A stretch of DNA of 64,000 nt from Streptomyces albiflavescens (GTDB taxonomy: Bacteria; Actinomycetota; Actinomycetes; Streptomycetales; Streptomycetaceae): assembly GCF_014645835.1 (NCBI RefSeq), contig NZ_BMMM01000003.1, positions 496,001-560,000 on the forward strand. The letters run 5' to 3'. The notes under the pieces were generated by a model, which saw only the letters and a list, made by a program, of their open reading frames with translations, searched no databases and was not told the DNA's origin. This document shows positions 18,031-24,523 of the stretch, in pieces; position 1 is the stretch's first letter; every line of letters begins with the position of its first letter. The translations under genes were made by a program, and so were the position numbers.

Positions 18031-18929
18031 CCCTCTCCTCGCAGAGTCACTCCCACCTCGCGCAGCAACTGGAGCTTGCCGGGCTTGGGCGGGCCGGGAA
18101 GTACGTCGTATTCGGCGGCGGCAATCGCACGGATTGCCGCCCTTCCCCCCGCAATGAACCCCGCGAGCAGCAGCTTCAGCCTGCCGTGGACGCTACCCAC
18201 GAGGGGGGTGCCTTCATTCAGGAGGTTCAAGGCTCGTTCTGCTTCGTATGCAACCAGTGCGCGCACCGATGCGCCCGCTGTGGCGGTGGCGAGATCCGCC
18301 TCCTGGACGTGGAAACGTTTCATGTCCTCGGCAGGCAGGTAGATACGGTCGCGGCCGAGGTCCTCCGCGACGTCCTGAAGATGTTCGACGATCTGCAGCG
18401 CCGTGCACACCGCGTCGGAGTGGCGGACACGCTCGGGCGTGGAGGTACCCGTCACGGAGAGGACCAGCCGGCCGACGGGGTTGGCGGACAGCTCGCAGTA
18501 GGCGACGAGGTCGTCGTAGGTCTCGTACCGCTTGACGAGTTGGTCCTGGCGATTGGCCGCGATCAGGCCGAGGAAGGGCTCGGGGGTGAGGCTTGCGCGG
18601 CGGACGGTGCGCTGGAGCCGGCACAGCAAGGGGTGACGCGGGGTCGAGTCGAAAACGCGGTGAAGATCGGCTTCGAAGGCGTCCAGCAAGAGCAGGCGAT
18701 CCTCGGCCTCTTCGGGCGACACGCCGAGGAGGCGGGCGTCCGCGCCACCCGGGGCGAGGTCACCGTCACCGATGTCGTCGACAAGACGAGCGAAGCCGTA
18801 GACGGCCATCAGGTCGTCGCGCCAGGCCTTGGGCAGAAAGAAGGGCGCCACGGGGAAGTTCTCGTCCGCAGCCTTGTCGAGGGTGTCACGCTCCGGATCG
18901 CCGGTGCGCGCCGTCCCGGCTTCGGTCAC
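18027..18929 (-). CDS. hpnC: Hydroxysqualene synthase HpnC
   Basis: Converts presqualene diphosphate to hydroxysqualene. The 300-residue protein belongs to the squalene/phytoene synthase fold, with the HpnC signature ENFPVAPFFLP, RLVDDIGDG, and QIVEHLQDVAEDLGRDRIYL. The start is taken as GTG 18929, because it overlaps the stop of a small upstream frame (GTGA) and the family begins about there; an ATG at 18959 is in frame but poorly placed. It is the first full gene of the ten-gene hopanoid operon. Confidence 0.92.
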   Translation of the reverse strand: MTEAGTARTGDPERDTLDKAADENFPVAPFFLPKAWRDDLMAVYGFARLVDDIGDGDLAPGGADARLLGVSPEEAEDRLLLLDAFEADLHRVFDSTPRHPLLCRLQRTVRRASLTPEPFLGLIAANRQDQLVKRYETYDDLVAYCELSANPVGRLVLSVTGTSTPERVRHSDAVCTALQIVEHLQDVAEDLGRDRIYLPAEDMKRFHVQEADLATATAGASVRALVAYEAERALNLLNEGTPLVGSVHGRLKLLLAGFIAGGRAAIRAIAAAEYDVLPGPPKPGKLQLLREVGVTLRGEG

Positions 18930-18991
18930 CGCTCGCCGCCCGGCGCGAGGACGGCACACGCATCGCGGAGCTGGAGAGTTTCCGTAGCCAT
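18926..18991 (-). CDS. Possible 21-residue leader peptide coupled to hpnC
   Basis: A short frame MATETLQLRDACAVLAPGGER starts at ATG 18991, after GGGAGATG, and stops in a TGA that overlaps the hpnC GTG by 4 bp. That arrangement lets translation of the leader set hpnC initiation. It shows no signal peptide and no runs of a single amino acid typical of attenuators. Whether it is translated is unknown. Confidence 0.4.
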   Translation of the reverse strand: MATETLQLRDACAVLAPGGER

Positions 18992-19132
18992 TGCCGTCAC
19001 ATCTCCCGTTCTACACTGCCGACCCAATAGTGCCCATTTCGGACACGCCGCCCGGAGGTCCACGCAGCGTGCTGGTGCCGGGTGTCGCGTATTATCGCCC
19101 CACTTGGCGCGATTCGGCACCGGTACAGCTTA

Positions 19133-19144
19133 CGTTGTACAACG
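19133..19144. promoter_or_regulatory. 12-bp perfect palindrome upstream of the hopanoid operon
   Basis: CGTTGTACAACG lies about 140 bp upstream of the possible leader ATG (200 bp before the hpnC GTG), in the 296-bp gap between the operon and the exporter gene. It may be a regulator operator. No regulator gene is adjacent, and no confident -10/-35 pair was identified in this gap. Confidence 0.35.
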
Positions 19145-19243
19145 CGGCGCGCTCCGCCGGGGTGTCCTGCACATCACAACAACACACCGATTGGCGTCAA
19201 GATTCCTAAGGCCAGCCGGAGTTGGCGTTTCCTTTGCAGACGC

Positions 19244-19275
19244 AGGGCCCCGCCGAAGAGTTCCGGCGGGGCCCT
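19244..19275 (-). terminator. Terminator of the CDP-alcohol/export cluster
   Basis: A 12-bp perfect stem (AGGGCCCCGCCG at 19244-19255, CGGCGGGGCCCT at 19264-19275) with an 8-nt loop lies 12 bp past the stop of the exporter ATPase gene on the minus strand. Confidence 0.85.
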
Positions 19276-19287
19276 GGGCGAAATGGG

Positions 19288-20061
19288 CTACTTGCCCGTG
19301 AACTTCTCGTACTCCTTGAGGACCTCTTCGGTCGGGCCGTCCATGCGCAGCTCGCCGCGCTCCAGCCAGAGCACGCGGTCACAGGTGTCGCGGATCGACT
19401 TGTTGTTGTGACTGACCAGAAACACCGTGCCGGCCGACTTGCGCAACTCGCGGATGCGTTCCTCGGAGCGCTTTTGGAACTTGCGGTCGCCGGTGGCGAG
19501 GGCCTCGTCGATCATCAGGACGTCGTGGTCCTTGGCGGCCGCGATGGAGAAGCGCAGGCGGGCCGCCATGCCGGACGAGTAGGTGCGCATCGGGAGGGTG
19601 ATGAAGTCGCCCTTCTCGTTGATGCCCGAGAAGTCGACGATCTCCTGGTAGCGCTCCTTGATCTGCTCGCGGGACATGCCCATCGCGAGCCCGCCCAATA
19701 TGACGTTCCGCTCGCCGGTCAGATCGTTCATCAGGGCCGCGTTCACACCGAGCAGCGAGGGCTGGCCGTCCGTGTAGACCTTGCCCTTCTCGGCGGGCAG
19801 CAGGCCGGCGATGGCACGCAGGAGCGTGGACTTGCCGGAGCCGTTCGAACCGATCAGGCCGATGGCCTCGCCTCGGTACGCGATGAAGGAGACGCCCCGG
19901 ACGGCGTGCACCTTGCGGACTCCGCGCTCCTCACCTCGCTTGAGGATGCGACTGAGAGCGGCGGTGGCGCTGCCTTTGCCGGTCTTGGCGCCGTTGACGC
20001 GGTAGACGATGTGCAGCTCGTCCGCGATGACGGTGGGGATGTGCGACGCCTTCTCAGCCAC
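19288..20061 (-). CDS. ABC exporter ATPase, TagH/Wzt type
   Basis: ATPase of a polysaccharide or teichoic-acid exporter. The 257-residue protein has Walker A IGSNGSGKST, a degenerate signature YSSGMAARLRF in place of LSGGQ (typical of TagH/Wzt/RfbE proteins), Walker B DVLMIDEALATGD and the switch His in VSHNNKS. It lacks the extra C-terminal carbohydrate-binding domain of some Wzt proteins. The start is GTG 20061 after GGAGAGG, giving an 8-bp overlap with the permease gene. With the permease it should move an undecaprenyl-linked or similar lipid-linked polymer outwards. Confidence 0.92.
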   Translation of the reverse strand: MAEKASHIPTVIADELHIVYRVNGAKTGKGSATAALSRILKRGEERGVRKVHAVRGVSFIAYRGEAIGLIGSNGSGKSTLLRAIAGLLPAEKGKVYTDGQPSLLGVNAALMNDLTGERNVILGGLAMGMSREQIKERYQEIVDFSGINEKGDFITLPMRTYSSGMAARLRFSIAAAKDHDVLMIDEALATGDRKFQKRSEERIRELRKSAGTVFLVSHNNKSIRDTCDRVLWLERGELRMDGPTEEVLKEYEKFTGK

Positions 20062-20983
20062 GGCCGTACCTCTCCTCAGCCTTCCAGAAGTACACGAACC
20101 CGCCGCCTGCGACGACCACGGCCCAGAAGGTCGCGATGGCCCACACATGCGGCGGCAGGTGGGAGGAGCCGTACCCGTCGATGAGCGCGAAGCGCATCAG
20201 GTCCATGTAGACGGCCGCCGGGTTCACCTGCAGCGCGCGGACGATCCACTCCGGGCGCCCGGCGAGCATGGTGCTGATGGAGAACATGACACCGGACGCG
20301 TACATCCACGTACGCAGGATGAACGGCATCAGCTGGGCCAGGTCCGGCGTCTTGGCGCCCATCCGGGCCACGATCAGCGCGAGGCCCGTGTTGAACAGGA
20401 ACTGCAGGAAGAGCACCGGGACGATTATCAGCCAGGACAGGCCCGGGTAGCTGCCGAAGGCGATCGCCACGATGAACAGCACGATCATCGAGAAGAGCAG
20501 CTGCTGGAGCTGCTGGAGCGCGAACGAGATGGGCAGCGAGGCGCGCGGGAAGTGCAGCGCGCGGACCAGCCCCAGGTTGCCGGAGATCGCGCGGACGCCG
20601 GCCATGATCGAGCTCTGCGTGAACGTGAAGACGAAGACGCCCGTCACCAGGAACGGGATGTACACGTCGTGCGACATACCGCGGTTGGCCTTCAGGATCA
20701 GGCCGAAGATCAGGTAGTAGACGCCCGCGTTCAGCAGCGGGGTCGCCACCTGCCACAGCTGGCCCAGCTTGGCCTGGCTGTACTGGGCGGTGAGCTTGGC
20801 TTGCGAGAAGGCGAGGATGAAGTGCCGCCGCCCCCACAGTTGACGAACGTATTCGACGAGTCCGGGCCGGGCACCGCTGACCGCGAGCCCGTACTTGGCG
20901 GCCCTCTCGGCCGCGGAGAGCCCGTCATCGGGCGACGGTCGGTCGCTCACCGCGACTCCGCCGTCATGCGTTGTCTCACTCAC
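20054..20983 (-). CDS. ABC-2 exporter permease, TagG/Wzm type
   Basis: The 309-residue membrane protein has about six hydrophobic helices after a polar 55-residue N-terminus; conserved ABC-2 features include LGQLWQVATPLLNAGVYYL and VYMDLMRFAL near the C-terminus. It pairs with the ATPase through an 8-bp gene overlap. A 100-bp gap to the glycosyltransferase gene separates the exporter pair from the biosynthetic genes, where an internal promoter could lie. The transported molecule is not known. Confidence 0.92.
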   Translation of the reverse strand: MSETTHDGGVAVSDRPSPDDGLSAAERAAKYGLAVSGARPGLVEYVRQLWGRRHFILAFSQAKLTAQYSQAKLGQLWQVATPLLNAGVYYLIFGLILKANRGMSHDVYIPFLVTGVFVFTFTQSSIMAGVRAISGNLGLVRALHFPRASLPISFALQQLQQLLFSMIVLFIVAIAFGSYPGLSWLIIVPVLFLQFLFNTGLALIVARMGAKTPDLAQLMPFILRTWMYASGVMFSISTMLAGRPEWIVRALQVNPAAVYMDLMRFALIDGYGSSHLPPHVWAIATFWAVVVAGGGFVYFWKAEERYGRG

Positions 20984-21083
20984 AAGTGGAAACTTTCGTC
21001 TTCAAGATGCGCACAGCCTGGTCGGGCGTAGGCATGAGCCAGGGACCGGGGTACGGCCACGAATGCTCTCAGAAATGAGCTTG

Positions 21084-21968
21084 TCAGATCACCGGAGGTC
21101 GGCCCAGTCGAGTCAGCCGCCACACCGTACGCCACTTCATGGGGCGCCGGGGACCGCACGGACTGGTCCAGCCTTCCTTGAAGCCGCCGAACCACGCCTT
21201 GAGCGACGGTCCCGAGGGGCGACGCAGCAGCGTCAGGAGCATCCAGACGCCGAGATAGACCGGGACGAATGGCGCCGGAAGGTTTCGGCGCGCGAGCCAG
21301 ACCCGGTTGCGGGCCACCATGCGGTGGTAGACCGCGTGCCGCGACGGTGCGGTCGTCGGGTGGTACAGCACCATGTCGGACCGGTAGTCGATCATCCAGC
21401 CCGCGTCGAGGGCCCGCCATGCCAGGTCGGTCTCCTCGTGCGCGTAGAAGAATTCGTCCGGGAGCCCGCCGACTTCGGCGAAAACCTTCGTACGGACCGC
21501 GTTGGCGCCGCCGAGGAAGGTGGTGACCCGTGAGTTGCGCATCGGGTCGGAGGCACGCAGCCGCGGGACGTGGCGACGCTGGGTCTCGCCGGTCTCGGGG
21601 TCGGCGATGCGGAAGCTGATGATGCCGAGTTTCGGGTCGGCGGCGAAGGCCTCGCGGCACAGTTCGGCGGTGTCGTGGGTCGCGAGGAGGCCGTCGTCGT
21701 CCAGGAAGAGGAGGACGTCGACATCCGTGCCACCGGGGCCGAAGGCCTCGATGCCCACGTTGCGGCCGCCGGGTATGCCCAGGTTCTCGGGCAGCTCGAC
21801 GGTGCGGATGCCCTCGGGGACGTCCGGAACCGGCGAGCCGTTGCCGACCACGACCACCTCGACCCGGTCGCCGTCCTGCTTGGCGACGGAGTCCAGCAGG
21901 GCTCGGAGCTCGTCGGGGCGGTTGCCCATCGTGATGATGACCGCGCCGACCTTCATCGGGGCGCTCAC
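21084..21968 (-). CDS. Family 2 glycosyltransferase
   Basis: Predicted cytoplasmic GT-A glycosyltransferase of 294 residues. It has the nucleotide-binding N-terminus VGAVIITMGNRPDEL, the DXD-type motif LFLDDDG and the acceptor/base region YAHEETDLAWRA. A C-terminal hydrophobic stretch (PVYLGVWMLLTLL) may attach it to the membrane. GTG 21968 overlaps the upstream stop by 4 bp; ATG 21956 is an alternative. Its place between the CDP-alcohol transferase and the exporter suggests it adds sugars to the exported polymer. The sugar donor cannot be read. Confidence 0.9.
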   Translation of the reverse strand: MSAPMKVGAVIITMGNRPDELRALLDSVAKQDGDRVEVVVVGNGSPVPDVPEGIRTVELPENLGIPGGRNVGIEAFGPGGTDVDVLLFLDDDGLLATHDTAELCREAFAADPKLGIISFRIADPETGETQRRHVPRLRASDPMRNSRVTTFLGGANAVRTKVFAEVGGLPDEFFYAHEETDLAWRALDAGWMIDYRSDMVLYHPTTAPSRHAVYHRMVARNRVWLARRNLPAPFVPVYLGVWMLLTLLRRPSGPSLKAWFGGFKEGWTSPCGPRRPMKWRTVWRLTRLGRPPVI

Positions 21969-22744
21969 TTCAGCCTGCTCGAGGCGAGGATGGACACGAG
22001 GTGCAGCAGCGTCTGCAGCAGCGCGATGCCGGCCAGCACCGCGACGCCGAGCCGGGAGAAGAACAGGTCGCCGCGCACCTGGTCCAGGACCGCCAGGACC
22101 AGGATCAGCAGGGACGCCTCGATCCCCAGCACCAGCCGGTGGAACTTCAGCGCCGAGGCAGCCTTGCGGGCCAGCGCCATGCCGGACGAGCGCGGCTCGG
22201 ACGCCGCCTCCTTGACCGGCGGCAGCCCGCCCTGGTGCCGGGCGACGCCGACGAGATCGGTCTCGGCCTTGATCAGGATCGCGCCGAGCGCGGCCAGCGT
22301 GCCGAGGAACGCCCAGAGCCAGTCGATCCGCCCGGAGCCCCACAGATCGGCGGCGCGCAGGCCGAAGCCGACGAGCACCGCCGCGTCGGTCAGATAGGCG
22401 CCGACCCGGTCCAGGTAGACCCCGCCGAGCGAGTACTGCTTCTTCCAGCGGGCGATCTCACCGTCGACGCAGTCCAGCAGCAGGTACAGCTGGACCATCA
22501 CGACGCCGAGCACCGCGCCCGCGATCCCCGGAACCAGCAGGGCCGGGGCCGCGAGCACGCCACAGACGGTCATCAGGTACGTGAGCTGGTTGGGCGTGAT
22601 CCTGGTGTTCACCAGGTAGCGGTCGCAGCGCAGCGAGATCTCTCGCATGTACAGGCGTCCCGCCCAGTGCTCACCGCTGCGCCGGTCCTTCACCCCAGCG
22701 GGGTGAACGACGGGGCGGAGTTCAGCTACCGATGGCCTTGGCAT
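21965..22744 (-). CDS. CDP-alcohol phosphotransferase with altered fourth Asp
   Basis: Integral-membrane member of the CDP-alcohol phosphatidyltransferase family, 259 residues. The signature region reads DCVDGEIARW, eight residues later G, then VYLDRVGAY. The family pattern is D-x2-DG-x2-AR-x8-G-x3-D-x3-D. The first three Asp are present, but the fourth, proposed general base, is Ala here; the next Asp is three residues further on (AYLTD). About five or six hydrophobic helices follow. It overlaps the dehydrogenase gene by 23 bp. It may use an alternative base or an unusual acceptor. Substrate unknown. Confidence 0.85.
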   Translation of the reverse strand: MPRPSVAELRPVVHPAGVKDRRSGEHWAGRLYMREISLRCDRYLVNTRITPNQLTYLMTVCGVLAAPALLVPGIAGAVLGVVMVQLYLLLDCVDGEIARWKKQYSLGGVYLDRVGAYLTDAAVLVGFGLRAADLWGSGRIDWLWAFLGTLAALGAILIKAETDLVGVARHQGGLPPVKEAASEPRSSGMALARKAASALKFHRLVLGIEASLLILVLAVLDQVRGDLFFSRLGVAVLAGIALLQTLLHLVSILASSRLK

Positions 22745-23783
22745 AGTCGGAGTAGATGTCCTTGATCTGGTTGGGTTTCAGGTCGAGGTGTTCGAGGATC
22801 GTGTAGCGGCCGGGCCGGGTCTGCGGAGCGAACTCCACGACCTGCACGAACTCGTCCACGGTGAAGCCGATCTCCTCCGGCAGCACCGGCAGCCCGTGCC
22901 GGTGCAGCACCTCGGCCATGTACGCCGACTCCTCGTGCGCCCCCCGCAGAAACATCGCGAAGGCCGCGCCCAGACCGCACTGCTCGCCGTGGCTCGCCGC
23001 GCGCTGGGGGAAGAGGAGGTCGAAGGCGTGGTTGATCTCGTGGCAGGCGCCCGACGAGGGACGCGAGTCGCCCGACACCGACATGGCGATACCGCTGAGG
23101 ACCAGCGCCTCGGCGAGCACCTGAAGGAAGTCGTTGTCGCCAATGCCGCCCGGGTGCCGCAATACGGCCTCACCGGCCTGACGCGCCACGGCGGCCGCGA
23201 GTCCGTCGATCTTCTCGCCGTTGACGCGGTTGGCCAGCTCCCAGTCCGCGATCGCGGAGATGTTGGAGACGGCGTCGCCGATGCCGGAACGCACGAACCG
23301 TGCGGGGGCCTCGCGGATCACATCGAGGTCGATGACGACCGCGATCGGGTTCGGCACACCGTACGAGCCGCGGCCCGCGTCGTTGTCGAGGGTCGCGACG
23401 GGTGAGCACAGGCCGTCGTGGGCGAGGTTCGTGGGAACCGCGACCAGCGGGAGGCCGACACGCGCCGCGGCGAACTTCGCGCAGTCGATGATCTTGCCGC
23501 CGCCCAGGCCCACGACCGCGTCGTAGTGCCCTGCCCTCATGGCACCGGCCAGCCGGATCGCGTCGTCGAGAGTGCCGCCGCCGACCTCGTACCAGGTGGC
23601 GCCGGGCAGAGCCGGGGCGATCCGCTCGCGCAGCTTGGCGCCGGAGCCGCTGCTCACCGCGACGGCGAGCTTGCCCGAGTGTGAGATGCGCTCGTCGGAG
23701 AGCACGCTCGCCAGATCGTCGAGGGCACCAGGGCGGATGTCGACGACGACCGGCGAGGGGATGAGCCTCGTCAGTACTGGCAC
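22722..23783 (-). CDS. sn-Glycerol-1-phosphate dehydrogenase-like enzyme (AraM/EgsA family)
   Basis: The 353-residue protein belongs to the iron/zinc-dependent alcohol dehydrogenase superfamily near glycerol-1-phosphate dehydrogenases. It shows GLGGGKIIDCAKFAA (NAD(P) binding), PTNLAHDGLCSP, GDSRPSSGACHEINHAFD and SHGEQCGLG, with metal ligands likely in GIGDAVSN (Asp) and the two His motifs. The G1PDH family reduces DHAP to sn-glycerol-1-phosphate. A polyol-phosphate product other than glycerol phosphate is possible. It overlaps the cytidylyltransferase gene by 13 bp, so its product is the likely substrate for that enzyme. Confidence 0.82.
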   Translation of the reverse strand: MPVLTRLIPSPVVVDIRPGALDDLASVLSDERISHSGKLAVAVSSGSGAKLRERIAPALPGATWYEVGGGTLDDAIRLAGAMRAGHYDAVVGLGGGKIIDCAKFAAARVGLPLVAVPTNLAHDGLCSPVATLDNDAGRGSYGVPNPIAVVIDLDVIREAPARFVRSGIGDAVSNISAIADWELANRVNGEKIDGLAAAVARQAGEAVLRHPGGIGDNDFLQVLAEALVLSGIAMSVSGDSRPSSGACHEINHAFDLLFPQRAASHGEQCGLGAAFAMFLRGAHEESAYMAEVLHRHGLPVLPEEIGFTVDEFVQVVEFAPQTRPGRYTILEHLDLKPNQIKDIYSDYAKAIGS

Positions 23784-24523
23784 GCGATCTCACGTCCCTT
23801 GGCGAGGTCGTCGTGGTTGTCGATCTCGACCCACTTGACGTCGCCGATCGGCGCGACATCGATCTTGAAGCCGCGGTTGACGAGCTCCTGGTAGCCGTGC
23901 TCGTAGAACTGCTGCGGGTCCTTCTCCCACACCGTCTTCAGGGCGTCGGCCAGCTCGGCGGCGGCCTCGCCCTCGATGAGGGTGACACCGATGTACTCAC
24001 CGGTGGCCTCGGACGGCTCCATGAGCTTGGTGATCTTCCGGACGCCCTTGTCGGGGTCCACGACGACCTTCATCTCCTCGTCGGCGAGGTTCTTCACCGT
24101 GTCGAGGGCGAGGATGATCTTCTTGCCGTCGCCGCGGGCGGCGAGCAGCGTGTGCTCCACGGAGACCGGGTGCACGGTGTCGCCGTTGGCGAGGATCACA
24201 CCGTCCTTGAGGGCGTCACGGCCGCACCACAGGGAGTAGGCGTTGTTCCACTCCTCGGCCTTGTCGTTGTCGATGAGGGTGAGCTTGAGGCCGTACTTCT
24301 CCTCGAGGGCCGCCTGCCGCTCGTACACGGCTTCCTTGCGGTAGCCGACGATGATGCCGACCTCGGTCAGACCGATCTCGGCGAAGTTGCCGAGGGTGAG
24401 GTCGAGGACCGTGATGCTGTCCTCTATGCCCGCAGGACCAACCGGCACGAGAGCCTTGGGAAGGCTGTCGGTGTAGGGACGAAGACGCCGTCCGGCGCCG
24501 GCTGCCAGCACGAGGCCGATCAT
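23771..24523 (-). CDS. Phospho-alcohol cytidylyltransferase (LicC/IPCT-like nucleotidyltransferase)
   Basis: The 250-residue nucleotidyltransferase has the NTP loop VLAAGAGRRLRPYT, the LPKALVPVG lysine, and the Mg-binding Asp in VILANGDT. The segment EEWNNAYSLWCG resembles the NN-x-YSL motif of LicC and inositol-1-phosphate cytidylyltransferases, which favours CTP and a phosphorylated alcohol over a hexose-1-phosphate. The context, between a polyol-phosphate dehydrogenase and CDP-alcohol transferases, agrees. Expected reaction: CTP plus alcohol phosphate to CDP-alcohol. The genes on both sides overlap it (13 and 4 bp). Confidence 0.82.
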   Translation of the reverse strand: MIGLVLAAGAGRRLRPYTDSLPKALVPVGPAGIEDSITVLDLTLGNFAEIGLTEVGIIVGYRKEAVYERQAALEEKYGLKLTLIDNDKAEEWNNAYSLWCGRDALKDGVILANGDTVHPVSVEHTLLAARGDGKKIILALDTVKNLADEEMKVVVDPDKGVRKITKLMEPSEATGEYIGVTLIEGEAAAELADALKTVWEKDPQQFYEHGYQELVNRGFKIDVAPIGDVKWVEIDNHDDLAKGREIACQY

